Shown: positions 42,518 through 52,954 of the stretch, piece after piece
Position numbering within the stretch: the stretch's first letter is position 1
Layout of the letters: each line of letters begins with the position of its first letter
Made by a program: the position numbers and the translations under genes
The notes under the pieces: model-generated
Seen by the model: only the letters and a program-made list of their open reading frames with translations
Told to the model about the DNA's origin: nothing
Database searches by the model: none
Assembly (NCBI RefSeq): GCF_024758725.1
Contig: NZ_CP096972.1
Location: forward strand, 1,470,001 to 1,534,000
DNA from: Sphingomonas sp. SUN039
GTDB taxonomy: Bacteria > Pseudomonadota > Alphaproteobacteria > Sphingomonadales > Sphingomonadaceae
Direction of reading: 5' to 3'
DNA: 64,000 nt

Positions 42518-43978
42518 TTATGGATTCATCTCGCGCGCCACGGTCCTGCGTGTCGCCTTGCCATAGGGCGGTTTGAGCCCGGCAAGTTTTGCGACGTCGA
42601 TTTTGGGCTGGCGGTAGATGCTCTTGGCATGACTGAACGTCTTGAACCCGTCATGCCCATGGTAGCTGCCCATGCCCGACGGTCCGACCCCGCCGAACGG
42701 CAGGTCTTCCATGCTGACATGGAAGATCACGTCGTTGACGGTGACACCGCCCGAAATCGTGCGTTCGAGCACGCGGGCCTCTTCGCCGCTGTCTTTCCCG
42801 AAATAATAGAGCCCGAGCGGGCGGTCGTGCGCGTTGACATAGGCGACTGCCGCATCGGTGCTGGCGACACCCTTGATCGGCAGCACCGGCCCGAAGATTT
42901 CCTCCTGCATCACTTTCATGTCGTCGGTGGGGTTGCGGACCAGATAGAGCGGCATCTTGTTGCCGTTCGACGCGGCGAAATCCTCGTTCGCCGGATTGAC
43001 CTCGATCACCTCGCCGCCCTTGGCGCGGGCATCGTCGAGATAGCCGCGCAGCCGGTCGCGGTGGCGCGCGTTCACGACCGAGGTGTAGTCGTCGTTATCG
43101 AGCAACGTCGGGTACATCATCGACACGGCTTTGGTCAGCTCGCCGACGAGCTCCGCCTCGCGGTCTTGCGGCACCAGCAGATAATCGGGGGCAAGGCAGA
43201 TCTGCCCCGCATTCATCATCTTGCCGATGGCGATGCGTTCGGCCGCCTGCTTCATGTCCGCCGATTTGCCGATAATGACCGGCGACTTGCCGCCGAGTTC
43301 GAGCGTCACCGGCGTCAGATTGTCGGCAGCGGCGTGGAGGATGTGCCGCCCCACGCCCGTCGCCCCGGTGAAGATCAGATGATCGAAGGGCAGTTTCGCA
43401 AAGGCCTGCCCGACGTCCGGCCCGCCACTGAAGAACGCCAGCTCGTTCTCGGCAAAAAACTTCGCACCGACTTCCTCGAACAGCGCCGCTGTCACCGGCG
43501 TAAATTCAGACGACTTGACCATCGCGCGGTTGCCCGCCGCAAAAATGCCCGCGAGCGGGGCCATCGTCAGCTGTACCGGAAAATTCCACGGCGAGATGAC
43601 GCCGATCACGCCCTTCGGCTGGTACTCGACCCGCGCACTCGCCCCGAGCAGGCCGAGCGGAAACTGCACGCTGCGGCGTTCGGCGCGCATCCATTTATCA
43701 AGGTTCTTCAGTGCCTGTTTCGCGGGCGTGATCGACGCGGCAATATCGGTCAGCATCGACTGGTCGTGGCTGCGGTGGCCGAAGTCCTCCGACATCGCCC
43801 TAGCAAAATCGTCGCCATGCGCCTGCATCATCGATATGCAGCGTTTCAGCCGGTCGCGGCGCACATCGGCGGAGACGGGCAATTCGGCATCGAAGGCTGC
43901 GCGCTGCGCCGCGCGCACCGATGCGAGGCGCGCCAGCGTCGCGGCCTCGCCCGACAAGCCTGTATCCATATCGGCCAC
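42518..43978 (-). CDS. calB: Coniferyl-aldehyde dehydrogenase
   Basis: A 486-residue NAD(P)+-dependent aldehyde dehydrogenase that oxidises coniferyl and related aldehydes to acids. It shows SPWNFPVQLTMAPLAGIFAAGN, FTGATGVGR, the catalytic Glu in LELGGKSP and catalytic Cys in NAGQICLAPDY, the last typical of the coniferyl group. The GTG start at 43978 is supported by GGAGAGCGAC. It is divergent from zwf across a 129-bp region. Broad-substrate aldehyde detoxification is an alternative role. Confidence 0.85.
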   Translation of the reverse strand: MADMDTGLSGEAATLARLASVRAAQRAAFDAELPVSADVRRDRLKRCISMMQAHGDDFARAMSEDFGHRSHDQSMLTDIAASITPAKQALKNLDKWMRAERRSVQFPLGLLGASARVEYQPKGVIGVISPWNFPVQLTMAPLAGIFAAGNRAMVKSSEFTPVTAALFEEVGAKFFAENELAFFSGGPDVGQAFAKLPFDHLIFTGATGVGRHILHAAADNLTPVTLELGGKSPVIIGKSADMKQAAERIAIGKMMNAGQICLAPDYLLVPQDREAELVGELTKAVSMMYPTLLDNDDYTSVVNARHRDRLRGYLDDARAKGGEVIEVNPANEDFAASNGNKMPLYLVRNPTDDMKVMQEEIFGPVLPIKGVASTDAAVAYVNAHDRPLGLYYFGKDSGEEARVLERTISGGVTVNDVIFHVSMEDLPFGGVGPSGMGSYHGHDGFKTFSHAKSIYRQPKIDVAKLAGLKPPYGKATRRTVAREMNP

Positions 43979-44107
43979 GTCGCTCTCCTACTATTATTCG
44001 ATGAATACGAATGTGCTCTTTCGTCGCAATTCGCAACCGGTTCCCGCCGCCTTGCGGAACGGTTCGCGTGCGCTATGGGAACTGTAAGGGAAATCGGGAG
44101 TTTTGAG
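43979..44107. promoter_or_regulatory. Divergent promoter region, calB / zwf
   Basis: 129 bp between the two starts. An A/T-rich stretch contains ATTC-GAT-GAAT. An imperfect inverted repeat follows, with AACCGGTTCCCGC facing GCGGAACGGTT around 44036-44063. These could be operator sites for the glucose operon; no known consensus was recognised. Confidence 0.35.
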
Positions 44108-45577
44108 TTGCTGCAATCGTTTGCGACAATCGTCATTTTCGGGGCAACCGGCGATCTGGCGCAGCGGATGCTGTTTCCCTCGCTGTACAATCTCGACGCC
44201 GACGGGTTGCTGGGTACCGAAGTGCGTATCCACGGCGCGGCACGATCGAAGCTCGATGACGCGGCATTCCGCGATCAGGTGGCGGCAGCGCTCGACAGCC
44301 ATTTGCCTGAGGGGCAGCTCGACGCCACGGTGAAAGCGCGCTTCCTCGACCGGCTCGGCTATTGCACGGTCGATGTCGATACGCCCGCCGATTTCGAGTG
44401 TCTCGCCGCCAAAATCGGCCCTGCCAAAGGGGCCGGAGTCGCCTTCTACCTCTCCACCCCGCCGTCGCTGTTCGCCCCGGTCGTTGCTGGTTTGAAGGCC
44501 GTCGGACTGACCGGTCCTGCAACCCGCGTCGCCATGGAAAAGCCCATCGGCCACGATCTGCCCTCCTCGCGCGAGGTCAATGCGGCGGTGGCGCACGGGT
44601 TCGACGAAGATCAGGTGTTCCGCGTCGATCATTATCTTGGCAAGGAGACGGTGCAGAACCTGCTCGTCCTGCGCTTCGGCAATATGTTGTTCGAGCCGCT
44701 GTGGAATTCGCAGGGTATCGAACACGTCCAGATTACGGTTGCCGAAACCGTGGGTCTCGAAGGCCGCGTCTCTTACTACGACGGCGTTGGCTCGCTCAGC
44801 GACATGGTGCAGAATCACATGCTGCAATTGCTGGCGCTGGTGGCGATGGAGCCGCCTGCTAGCTATACCGCCACCGCCGTCCGTGACGAAAAAGTGAAGG
44901 TCCTACGGTCGCTGCGACCGCTCGACGCGGCGACTGCAAACACCCACAGCGTCAAGGGTCAGTACCGCTCGGGTGCAGTCGATGGAAAGCCCGTCGCGGG
45001 CTATGCCGACGAACTCGGCAAAGCGTCGGACACCGAGACCTTCGTCGCGGTCAAGGCGCATCTCGACAACTGGCGGTGGAAAGGCGTTCCCTTCTATCTC
45101 CGCACCGGCAAGCGCCTGCCGATGCGGCATTCCGAAATCCTGATCCAGTTCAAACCCGTCCCGCATTCGATCTTCAGCGGACGCGGGCCGGGGCTGGAGG
45201 CGAACTGCCTGCTGATCCGTTTGCAGCCGAACGAGGGCATGTCCCTGTCGATCATGACCAAGGAGCCAGGCCTCGACCGGGGCGGGGTCGCCTTGCGCGA
45301 GGTCGAGCTCGACGTGTCGCTGACCGCGGCTTTTGCCGGACAGCGGCGACGCATCGCCTACGAACGGCTGCTGCTCGACCTGATGGAGGGCGACACCACC
45401 CTGTTCGTGCGTGCCGACGAGATCGAGGCGGCTTGGACCTGGGTCGATTCGATCCATGACGCGTGGACGTCGGCGGGGGTCATCGTGAAGCCCTATACGG
45501 CGGGCACTTGGGGGCCGTCGGCGTCGATGGGTATGATCGAACGCGACGGCGCAAGCTGGCACGAGGGCGCGCAGTGA
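44108..45577 (+). CDS. zwf: Glucose-6-phosphate 1-dehydrogenase
   Basis: Zwf oxidises glucose 6-phosphate to 6-phosphogluconolactone with NAD(P)+. The 489-residue product shows [10 protein letters not shown] (coenzyme), EKPIGHD and the substrate motif [10 protein letters not shown] chose TTG 44108 because GGGAG lies seven bases before it and the resulting length matches the family. ATG 44075 would add 11 residues but has no ribosome site. It is the first gene of zwf-edd-glk-eda. No pgl gene is present here. Confidence 0.96.
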   Translation: MLQSFATIVIFGATGDLAQRMLFPSLYNLDADGLLGTEVRIHGAARSKLDDAAFRDQVAAALDSHLPEGQLDATVKARFLDRLGYCTVDVDTPADFECLAAKIGPAKGAGVAFYLSTPPSLFAPVVAGLKAVGLTGPATRVAMEKPIGHDLPSSREVNAAVAHGFDEDQVFRVDHYLGKETVQNLLVLRFGNMLFEPLWNSQGIEHVQITVAETVGLEGRVSYYDGVGSLSDMVQNHMLQLLALVAMEPPASYTATAVRDEKVKVLRSLRPLDAATANTHSVKGQYRSGAVDGKPVAGYADELGKASDTETFVAVKAHLDNWRWKGVPFYLRTGKRLPMRHSEILIQFKPVPHSIFSGRGPGLEANCLLIRLQPNEGMSLSIMTKEPGLDRGGVALREVELDVSLTAAFAGQRRRIAYERLLLDLMEGDTTLFVRADEIEAAWTWVDSIHDAWTSAGVIVKPYTAGTWGPSASMGMIERDGASWHEGAQ

Positions 45578-47382
45578 TGCATCCCGTGCTTGAGGCGGTC
45601 ACCGCGCGCATCGTCGAGCGGTCGGCACAGACGCGGGCCGCCTATCTCGACCTGATCGAACGGCAGCGCGACAGCGGGACCAACCGCCACAACCTTGCTT
45701 GCGGCAATCTCGCCCACGGCTTTGCCGCATCGGGCGAGGACAAGGACACGATCAAGCGCGGCAAGGCGATGAACATCGGCATCGTCACCGCGTTCAACGA
45801 CATGCTGTCGGCGCACCAGCCGTACGGGCGCTATCCGGAAGCGATCAAGCTCTACGCCCGCGAAGTCGGCGCGACGGCGCAGGTCGCAGGCGGTGTTCCC
45901 GCGATGTGCGACGGCGTGACGCAGGGACAGGCGGGCATGGACCTGTCGCTGTTCAGCCGCGACGTGATCGCTTTGTCGACGGCGGTCGCGCTCAGCCATG
46001 CGATGTTCGAAGGCGCACTGCTTCTCGGCATTTGCGACAAGATCGTGCCCGGCCTGCTGATCGGTGCGCTGCGCTTCGGCCATCTGCCGATGATCTTCGT
46101 GCCTGCAGGCCCGATGCCCTCGGGTCTCGCCAACAAGGAAAAGGTGCGCGTCCGGCAGCTGTTCGCGGAAGGGAAAATCGGCACGGCCGAACTGCTCGAA
46201 GCCGAAAGTGCGAGTTACCACGACGCAGGCACCTGCACCTTCTATGGGACCGCAAATTCGAACCAGATGATGATGGAGGTCATGGGCCTCCACATGCCCG
46301 CTGCTGCCTTCGTCAATCCGGGCACGAAGCTCCGCAGCGAACTCACCCGCGCCGCGACCCACCGCGTCGCCGATATCGGCTGGGACAGCGATGATTACCG
46401 CCCCCTCGGGCGGGTCGTCGACGAGAAAGCCATCGTCAACGCCATCGTCGGCCTGCTCGCCACCGGCGGATCGACCAACCACGCCATCCATCTGCCCGCG
46501 ATGGCGCGTGCGGCGGGGATCGTGATCGACTGGCAAGATTTCGACGAATTGTCCGCCGCCGTGCCGCTGATCGCGCGCGTTTACCCGAACGGGTCGGGCG
46601 ATGTGAACGATTTCCACCAAGCGGGCGGCATGGGTTATGTTATCGGCGAGCTGATCGGTGCGGGACTGCTGCACGATGACGTCATGACGGTCGCGCGCGG
46701 CTCGCTGGCCGATTACGCGGTCGAACCGGTGCTGGTGGACGAGGCGCTGATGTGGACGCCCGCCCCCGCATCGCCCCGCGATCCGGCGATGTTGTCGCCG
46801 GTTGCCGATCCCTTCCTGCCCGATGGCGGGATGCGGCTGTTGCAGGGCAATCTCGGTCGCGCCGTCATCAAGACCAGTGCGGTCCAGCCCGAACGCTGGA
46901 CCATCGAGGCACCGTGTGCGGTGTTCGACCGGCAGGACGATGTGCTGCGCGCGTTCAAGGCGGGCGAACTCGACCGCGATGTCGTCGTCGTGGTGCGTTT
47001 CCAAGGGCCGCACGCCAACGGCATGCCCGAACTGCACAAGCTGACGCCGGCGTTGGGGGTGCTTCAGGACAAGGGGTATCGCGTCGCCCTCGTCACCGAC
47101 GGCCGTATGTCGGGCGCGAGCGGCAAGGTGCCCGCCGCGATCCATGTCACCCAAGAGGCTGCGCTCGGCGGTGCACTCGCCAAGCTGGTCGATGGCGATG
47201 TGGTGCGCGTCTGTGCGGTGACGGGCGCGCTCTCGACGACGGCAGACCTGTCGTCACGCCAGCCCGCGCCGACCCCGCCCGCCGCCGACGGCACGGGCCG
47301 CGAGTTGTTCGCCTTCATGCGCCACGGTGCCGACGATGCCGAGCGCGGCGCGTCGGCCATGCTGGCGGGTGCTGGGCTGTGA
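45577..47382 (+). CDS. edd: Phosphogluconate dehydratase
   Basis: Edd dehydrates 6-phosphogluconate to KDPG, the first Entner-Doudoroff step; it is an Fe-S enzyme of the IlvD/Edd family. The 601-residue product has [44 protein letters not shown] and [15 protein letters not shown] blocks with conserved cysteines. ATG 45577 overlaps the zwf stop by one base (TGATG). Length is as expected. Confidence 0.97.
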   Translation: MHPVLEAVTARIVERSAQTRAAYLDLIERQRDSGTNRHNLACGNLAHGFAASGEDKDTIKRGKAMNIGIVTAFNDMLSAHQPYGRYPEAIKLYAREVGATAQVAGGVPAMCDGVTQGQAGMDLSLFSRDVIALSTAVALSHAMFEGALLLGICDKIVPGLLIGALRFGHLPMIFVPAGPMPSGLANKEKVRVRQLFAEGKIGTAELLEAESASYHDAGTCTFYGTANSNQMMMEVMGLHMPAAAFVNPGTKLRSELTRAATHRVADIGWDSDDYRPLGRVVDEKAIVNAIVGLLATGGSTNHAIHLPAMARAAGIVIDWQDFDELSAAVPLIARVYPNGSGDVNDFHQAGGMGYVIGELIGAGLLHDDVMTVARGSLADYAVEPVLVDEALMWTPAPASPRDPAMLSPVADPFLPDGGMRLLQGNLGRAVIKTSAVQPERWTIEAPCAVFDRQDDVLRAFKAGELDRDVVVVVRFQGPHANGMPELHKLTPALGVLQDKGYRVALVTDGRMSGASGKVPAAIHVTQEAALGGALAKLVDGDVVRVCAVTGALSTTADLSSRQPAPTPPAADGTGRELFAFMRHGADDAERGASAMLAGAGL

Positions 47383-48350
47383 CACAGGTTGTCGCCGTCG
47401 ATATCGGCGGGACGCACGCCCGCTTTGCGCTCGCCGAAGTCGCGGGCGGTCGCGTTCAGGCGCTCGGTGAACCCGTCACGCTCAAGACCGCCGAGCACGC
47501 CAGTTTTCAAACTGCCTGGGAAGCCTTCGCGGCGGGGCAGCCTGCTCCCCTGCCCCGCGCGGCTGCCATTGCCATCGCCTGCCCGATCAAGGGCGAGGTG
47601 CTGCAACTCACCAACAACCCATGGATCATCCGCCCTTCGCTGATCCCCGAAAAGCTCGGCGTCGACGCGCATGTGCTGGTCAACGATTTCGAAGCTGTCG
47701 GCCATGCCGTGGCACAGGTCGGCGCCGACGATTTGCATCATATTTGCGGCCCCGACGTTGCCCTGCCCGACCGTGGGATCGTCAGCATCGTGGGGCCGGG
47801 GACGGGGCTCGGCGTCGGCCAGTTGTTCCGTGACGGCGCGGCCTATCACGTCATTGCCTGCGAAGGCGGGCATGTCGATTTCGCGCCGCTCGACGCCATC
47901 GAGGATGCGGTGCTCGCCGATCTCCGCAAGACCTTCAGGCGGGTGTCGGTCGAGCGCGTGGTGTCGGGGCCGGGGCTTGCCGCGATCCATGCGGTGCTCG
48001 CCCGACTCGAGGGTCGCGCCATTCCCGAACGCGACGACAAGCAACTCTGGCAAGCCGCGCTCGACGGCAGCGAGAGCCTCGCCGCCGCCGCGCTCGACCG
48101 TTTCTGCCTCACCCTCGGCGCAGTTGCGGGCGATTGCGCGCTCATCAACGGTCCGACGGCGGTCGTCATCGCGGGAGGTGTCGGGCTGCGCCTGAAGGAC
48201 CATCTGCCGCGTTCGGGCTTTGCCGAACGCTTCGCCGCCAAGGGCCGGTTCGAAACGCTGATGCGTTCGGTGCCCGTGAAACTCATTACCCATCCGCAGC
48301 CCGGCCTGTTGGGTGCCGCCGCCGCCTTTGCCCGGGAGCACACGTCATGA
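47379..48350 (+). CDS. glk: Glucokinase
   Basis: Glk phosphorylates free glucose with ATP. The 323-residue product has the phosphate-1 motif [30 protein letters not shown] and EGGHVDFAP, the glucokinase substrate signature. The GTG start at 47379 overlaps the edd stop (GTGA). Placement within the Entner-Doudoroff operon means free glucose is a main entry substrate. This fits glucose released by the proposed sulfoquinovose pathway at 20-29 kb. Confidence 0.96.
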   Translation: MTQVVAVDIGGTHARFALAEVAGGRVQALGEPVTLKTAEHASFQTAWEAFAAGQPAPLPRAAAIAIACPIKGEVLQLTNNPWIIRPSLIPEKLGVDAHVLVNDFEAVGHAVAQVGADDLHHICGPDVALPDRGIVSIVGPGTGLGVGQLFRDGAAYHVIACEGGHVDFAPLDAIEDAVLADLRKTFRRVSVERVVSGPGLAAIHAVLARLEGRAIPERDDKQLWQAALDGSESLAAAALDRFCLTLGAVAGDCALINGPTAVVIAGGVGLRLKDHLPRSGFAERFAAKGRFETLMRSVPVKLITHPQPGLLGAAAAFAREHTS

Positions 48351-48958
48351 ATATCGAAGCGATCATGCGGACCGCACCGGTCATTCCAGTGCTGGTGATC
48401 GACGACATCGCGCACGCCGCGCCGATTGCCGAGGCCTTGGTGGCAGGCGGCTTGCGGGTACTCGAAGTGACTCTGCGAACCCCCGTCGCGCTCGATGTGA
48501 TCGCGGAGATGGCCAAGGTTGACGGCGCTATCGTCGGCGCGGGCACAGTTCTCAACGCTGCCGATTTGGATGCGTCGCTGAATGCGGGCGCGAAATTCAT
48601 CGTCAGCCCCGGTCTGACCGATCCGCTCGCCCGCGCGGCGATTGCCAGCGGCATTCCGTTCCTGCCCGGCACAGCCAACGCCAGCGACCTGATGCGAGGT
48701 CTCGATCTGGGGCTGAACCGGTTCAAGTTCTTTCCGGCGACCGCAAGCGGCGGCCTGCCTGCGCTCAAGGCGCTCGCGGCACCGTTCGGCAATGTGCGTT
48801 TTTGCCCGACGGGCGGAATTACCGAAGCGACCGCGCCCGAGTGGCTGGCCGAGGAAGCCGTGTTGTGCGTCGGGGGGAGCTGGATCGTACCCAAGGGCGC
48901 ACCCGATACGGCAGAAATCCGGCGGCGAGCGGCGGCAGCAGCGGCGCTCAGCGCATAA
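48347..48958 (+). CDS. eda: KDPG aldolase
   Basis: Eda splits KDPG into pyruvate and glyceraldehyde 3-phosphate. The 203-residue TIM barrel has the catalytic Glu in LEVTLRT, GAGTVLNAAD, and Schiff-base Lys in NRFKFFPA. ATG 48347 overlaps the glk stop (ATGA). Its 3' end overlaps the convergent prepilin peptidase gene by 11 bases. Confidence 0.96.
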   Translation: MNIEAIMRTAPVIPVLVIDDIAHAAPIAEALVAGGLRVLEVTLRTPVALDVIAEMAKVDGAIVGAGTVLNAADLDASLNAGAKFIVSPGLTDPLARAAIASGIPFLPGTANASDLMRGLDLGLNRFKFFPATASGGLPALKALAAPFGNVRFCPTGGITEATAPEWLAEEAVLCVGGSWIVPKGAPDTAEIRRRAAAAAALSA

Positions 48959-49682
48959 TCAGCCAAACCGGAAACGCCGCCACCGCCAGCAGCGTCCCGA
49001 ACGGCAGGCGCGTCGTCGCACTCACTGCCCTTCCGCGCAGCATCATCGCGAGAACGGCAATCAGCCCTATCGCACTGGCACCCAAGAGGACGAACGGCAG
49101 CGGCTGCCAGCCGAGCCACAGCCCGACGGCGCCGAACAATTTCGGGTCGCCACCGCCAAGCCCTTCGCGACCGCGCAGCCGACGATAAAGCGTCGCGATA
49201 AGCCACAGGCTGACGAATGCCACCGCGCCGCCGATGACGCGGTCGGTAATTCCCGGCGGATCGACCACCCACGAGGACAGCACCGCCACCATGCCGAGCG
49301 CCGCCGTCAGCACATCGGGGAGCCAGAATTCACGAACATCTAGCGCCGCGAGCGCGACGAGCAGCCAGCCGATGAACATCGCAGTCGCTCCAGCCGCGTC
49401 GGGCGACACGGCAAGGGCAACGAACCCGACCGCTGTGCACAATCCCTCGACAATCGGATGTACCGGATCGATTGGATCACCACAGGTCCGGCACCGCCCC
49501 TTGGCCAGCGCGAACGACACCAGCGGTACCAGATCGCGTGCACCCAGCGGCACATGGCAGGAATCGCACATCGACCGTCCGCCAAGCCCCGCGCCCATCG
49601 GCCAGCGCACGACCAGCGTCGCCAGAAAACTTCCCGCAATCAGGCCCGCCCCTGCGCCAAGCGCGGGCCACAGCCAAATCAT
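48948..49682 (-). CDS. gspO: Prepilin peptidase (type IV leader peptidase)
   Basis: This aspartyl protease cleaves class III leaders of pseudopilins (GspG-K) and N-methylates the new terminus. The 244-residue polytopic protein has the cytoplasmic tetracysteine CDSCH..CRTC, catalytic Asp in ALDVREFWLPD and the second in GGGDPKLFG. ATG 49682 gives MIWLWPALGAGAG. It is the only such gene in the window and is about 33 kb from the gsp operon, so it probably serves that system. Confidence 0.93.
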   Translation of the reverse strand: MIWLWPALGAGAGLIAGSFLATLVVRWPMGAGLGGRSMCDSCHVPLGARDLVPLVSFALAKGRCRTCGDPIDPVHPIVEGLCTAVGFVALAVSPDAAGATAMFIGWLLVALAALDVREFWLPDVLTAALGMVAVLSSWVVDPPGITDRVIGGAVAFVSLWLIATLYRRLRGREGLGGGDPKLFGAVGLWLGWQPLPFVLLGASAIGLIAVLAMMLRGRAVSATTRLPFGTLLAVAAFPVWLIMR

Positions 49683-49692
49683 TTCCGGCAGA

Positions 49693-50184
49693 TCACGGCA
49701 GCTTTTCGTCCGCTGCCACGCCGAACAGTTGCGCGATCTCGATATAGCCTGCGCGGCCGTGGACGTCGAACAGGCACCAGCCCTTGCCGCACTGGCTGAC
49801 CGCGCCGACCACGCCCGGCTCGGCACGCCAGACGATTGCGGCATCGGCAGAGGGCTTCTCACGCAACGGCCTGACATCGCCGACGACCAGCGCGCTGCGC
49901 TTGTCGCTCAGCAAATTGGCCTGCACCCACCCTTCAGCGCCATCGGGATCCTGGATGCGCCGCCATTCGGCATGTTCGGCCTTGTACGCCTTGACCACCT
50001 TCACGGGCAGCCCCTTGCGCTTGTAAAGCCAATCGGCAGGAAAATTACGCCCCGGCCCTTTCCGCATCATCACTTCGCCAGCGTTGAGCGAGGCCCAGTA
50101 CGGCATTTTCTTCGCCGCAAGCGCCGGAGATGCGCTCGCCGCGAGCGCCGTCGCAGCAAGTAAGGCAAGCAATCGGGTTCGCAC
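49693..50184 (-). CDS. Exported SH3-domain protein
   Basis: The 163-residue product has a signal peptide (VRTRLLALLAATALAASASPALA) and two bacterial SH3 (DUF1058-type) units: MPYWASLNAGEVMMRKGPGRNFPADWLYKRKG and a second around LREKPSADAAIV. GTG 50184 has GAGGAGAG upstream. SH3 units often bind cell wall or partner proteins in the periplasm. It is 10 bases from the prepilin peptidase gene and probably co-transcribed. Exact role unknown. Confidence 0.82.
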   Translation of the reverse strand: MRTRLLALLAATALAASASPALAAKKMPYWASLNAGEVMMRKGPGRNFPADWLYKRKGLPVKVVKAYKAEHAEWRRIQDPDGAEGWVQANLLSDKRSALVVGDVRPLREKPSADAAIVWRAEPGVVGAVSQCGKGWCLFDVHGRAGYIEIAQLFGVAADEKLP

Positions 50185-50320
50185 GGCGGTTCTCTCCTCA
50201 CCATCCACGATGCGTGCGACCTGCCAAATCCATAGCGCTACGACAAGTGCGGCACCGTTTTGTTGAAGCCTTAACCCGAACCGCCTAGCAACCACCGGAG
50301 AGCCACGGGAGTTGGGGACG

Positions 50321-51535
50321 ATGCGGATATCCGGTTCGATTGCTGCGGTGGTTGCGGCGCTGGTGACCACACCGGCGTTCGCACAGCCGGTCGTTGTTGC
50401 CGACAGCGGCGACAGTGCCTGGGTGTTGGCGGCATCGATCCTCGGTCTGATTGCCATTCTGCCGGGTCTCGCGATGTTTTACGGTCGGGGCCGCGCCGGG
50501 CCGACGGGGTTCGCCCTGTTCGGCGGGGTAGCGGTTGCGTCGCTGCTGTTCGCCGTCATCGGCTATAGCATCGCCTTCGGCGACGGCAGCCCATATCTGG
50601 GTGGCGCGGGCAATGCGATGCTCGGCAATTTGTCCGAACTGGTCGACGGGCTGACAATCTCCGAACCGGTCTATGTCGTGTTCGAAACGATGCTTGCGCT
50701 GTTCGCAGTCGGCATATTGTGTGCGTCGCTCGGTGAGAATGCGCGTCCGGCATGGCTGATACCCTTTGCAGGCATCTGGATGCTGATCGTTTATGTGCCG
50801 GTGGCCCGCTGGGTGTGGGCGGGGTGGCTCGGCGACCTTGGCGTCATCGACTATGCGGGCGCGCTACCCGTCCAGATTGCGGGAGGCGTGGCCGCGCTGG
50901 CGGTGGCATTCCTGATGCGCGCGCCGTCGTCGACCGAAATCCAGCACGATTCGCGCCTTGCGGTGACCGGCGCGGCGCTGCTGTGGGTGGGGTTCCTGGC
51001 ACTGATGGGGGCGGCGGCGCTGGGCGGCAGCGATGACGCCGCGACCGCAATTATCAACGGACATCTCGCGGCCAGCGCTGCCGTCGTTACCGGCATGGCG
51101 GTCGAACGCTTCACGCATGGGCGTGTGTCGGTTTACGGCGTCGCCAATAATGCGGTGACGGGTCTGGCGGCGGTAACGGCGGGTGCGGGGCTGGTCGGTG
51201 CCGGGGGCGCGATGGCACTGGGCGCGCTCGGCGCAGTGGCAGCGACGCTGGCGGGCATGCTGGTCAGCCGGGCAAAGCTCGGCAGCACCGCTGCTGCCTT
51301 CTCGATCCACGGTGCACCGGCATTGGTCGGGGCGGTCCTGTTGCCAGTGTTCCTCCTGCCGGTCCTCGGCGGGCCCGGATTCGACGAAGGCAGCGGGCTG
51401 GTTGCCCAGCTCGCGGCACAGGGGATCGCCGTGCTGGCAGTGATGCTGTGGACGGCCGTCGCAACCGTGATCGCCGCGCTGCTGGTCTCAACGGTCGCGC
51501 CCATCCGGCTCGCGAAAGTCAGTCGCCCGTCCTGA
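50321..51535 (+). CDS. Amt-like ammonium transporter with a substituted pore histidine
   Basis: The 404-residue product has a signal peptide (1-24) and eleven transmembrane helices of the Amt/Mep/Rh fold: ILPGLAMFYGRG, YVPVARWVWAG and FSIHGAPALVGAV. By alignment with AmtB, the second pore His is kept (FSIHG), but the first (AmtB VVHINAAIAGL) is Gln in LPVQIAGGVAAL. ATG 50321 is preceded by GGGAG. No glnK is adjacent. It may be a divergent transporter or an ammonium sensor rather than a standard channel. Confidence 0.85.
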   Translation: MRISGSIAAVVAALVTTPAFAQPVVVADSGDSAWVLAASILGLIAILPGLAMFYGRGRAGPTGFALFGGVAVASLLFAVIGYSIAFGDGSPYLGGAGNAMLGNLSELVDGLTISEPVYVVFETMLALFAVGILCASLGENARPAWLIPFAGIWMLIVYVPVARWVWAGWLGDLGVIDYAGALPVQIAGGVAALAVAFLMRAPSSTEIQHDSRLAVTGAALLWVGFLALMGAAALGGSDDAATAIINGHLAASAAVVTGMAVERFTHGRVSVYGVANNAVTGLAAVTAGAGLVGAGGAMALGALGAVAATLAGMLVSRAKLGSTAAAFSIHGAPALVGAVLLPVFLLPVLGGPGFDEGSGLVAQLAAQGIAVLAVMLWTAVATVIAALLVSTVAPIRLAKVSRPS

Positions 51536-52937
51536 TCCGGTCGACCAGCTGCTTCACCGTCGGCACGAATCCGTTCGAGTAGAACGGGTCGCGTTTGAAA
51601 TTGAACGCGCCGTGCCCGGCGAATACCAAGTTCTCGTCGAGCGGTCCGCCATGGACGACATCCTGTAAGGTCTTTTGAATACAGAAGCTGCGCGGATCGG
51701 CGAGGTAGCCGGTCGACCAGTCGTCATGGTCCTTCCACGCGGAAAAGCCGCAATGCGACAGGCAGCCCATGCAGTCGGCCTGATCCTTGCGGATCGTCGC
51801 TTTCTCGGCCGGCGTCACGAACACCAGCGTGTTGTCGGGCGTCTTGAGCGCATCGGTATAGCCCAAACCGTACCATTCGCGCGCGCGCATCAGGTCGCCG
51901 CGCGTCACCCAGAAATTCTTGCCCTTCACGCCCACGTCGAGCTGGTGGGTATGGTCGCCCGCCTGTTCGCCCGAAAACGCGATCTGGCGTTCGCTGCGCG
52001 CTTCCAGATTGCGGAGGAACGGGTTGCGGATCGCCGACGAATAAAAGCCGGTCGGCGAGAATTTATGCAGGAGGATATCGCCATCCTCCAGCGTCATCAG
52101 CGCGTCCTTCCACCCCTGCGGGATCGGGCTTTCCTGCGTTAGCAGCGGTCGCGTGCCGAACTGGAACGCAATGCTTCCCAGTTCCGGATTGTCGATCCAG
52201 TCCGCCCAGTCGCGCAAATGCCAGACGCCACCGGCCATGACGATCGGGGTTGAATCGGGAATGCCGCCCTCGCGCATCGTCTCGCGCAGCGCCTTTACGC
52301 GCGGATACGGCGGCTCGGGCACGCGCGGGTCTTCGGCATTGGACAGGCCGTTGTGCCCGCCCGCGAGCCACGGGTCTTCGTACACGACCGCCGACAGATA
52401 ATCCGCCGCCTTCGAATAGGCCCGCTTCCACAGCGCGCGAAAGGCGCGCGCCGAACTGATGATCGGCAGATAGCTGACACCATAGGACGCGCTGATCTCG
52501 CTCAGCTTGTAGGGCATCCCGGCACCGCAGGTGACGCCCGCGACCAGCCCCTTCGTCCGTTCGAGCACGCCGTGCAAAATCGTCTGCGCGCCGCCCATTT
52601 CCCACAGCACGTTGATGTTGATCGCGCCCTTGCCTCCGGCGATATCATAGGCGCGCTTCACCTGTTCGACCGCGCCTTCGATGGCATAGGCGATCAGCTC
52701 CTGATGTCGTTCCGTGCGGGTTCGTGCAGCATAGACCTGCGGAATGATCTTGCCGGTCGGGTCATAGCTGTCGGCGTTGACCGCGCTGACCGTGCCGATC
52801 CCGCCCGCCGCCGCCCAGGCACCTGCGCTGGCGTGATTGGTGGCGGCTACACCTTTGCCGCCCTCGATCAGCGGCCAGACTTCACGGCCCCGATACACGA
52901 TCGGCGATATACCCTTAAACAAGCCGCTAGTCTCCAT
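51519..52937 (-). CDS. Nitronate-monooxygenase-like flavoprotein with Cys-rich C-terminus
   Basis: A 472-residue TIM-barrel flavin oxidoreductase of the 2-nitropropane-dioxygenase/NMO group: GGKGVAATNHASAGAWAAAGGIGTVSAVNAD, GLVAGVTCGAGMP and IVMAGGVWHLRDWADW. A C-terminal extension (after about residue 380) holds CMGCLSHC and a later Cys (SFCIQK), which could bind an Fe-S cluster or zinc; this is unusual for NMO. Its 3' end overlaps the convergent amt gene by 17 bases. The substrate is unknown. Confidence 0.78.
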   Translation of the reverse strand: METSGLFKGISPIVYRGREVWPLIEGGKGVAATNHASAGAWAAAGGIGTVSAVNADSYDPTGKIIPQVYAARTRTERHQELIAYAIEGAVEQVKRAYDIAGGKGAININVLWEMGGAQTILHGVLERTKGLVAGVTCGAGMPYKLSEISASYGVSYLPIISSARAFRALWKRAYSKAADYLSAVVYEDPWLAGGHNGLSNAEDPRVPEPPYPRVKALRETMREGGIPDSTPIVMAGGVWHLRDWADWIDNPELGSIAFQFGTRPLLTQESPIPQGWKDALMTLEDGDILLHKFSPTGFYSSAIRNPFLRNLEARSERQIAFSGEQAGDHTHQLDVGVKGKNFWVTRGDLMRAREWYGLGYTDALKTPDNTLVFVTPAEKATIRKDQADCMGCLSHCGFSAWKDHDDWSTGYLADPRSFCIQKTLQDVVHGGPLDENLVFAGHGAFNFKRDPFYSNGFVPTVKQLVDRIRTGD

Positions 52938-52954
52938 TCCCTAAGATACGGGCG

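Noticed and set aside
42629-44107. Long N-terminal extension of zwf antisense to the aldehyde dehydrogenase
   Set aside because: G6PDH homology begins only after TTG 44108, which has a good ribosome site and gives the normal length.
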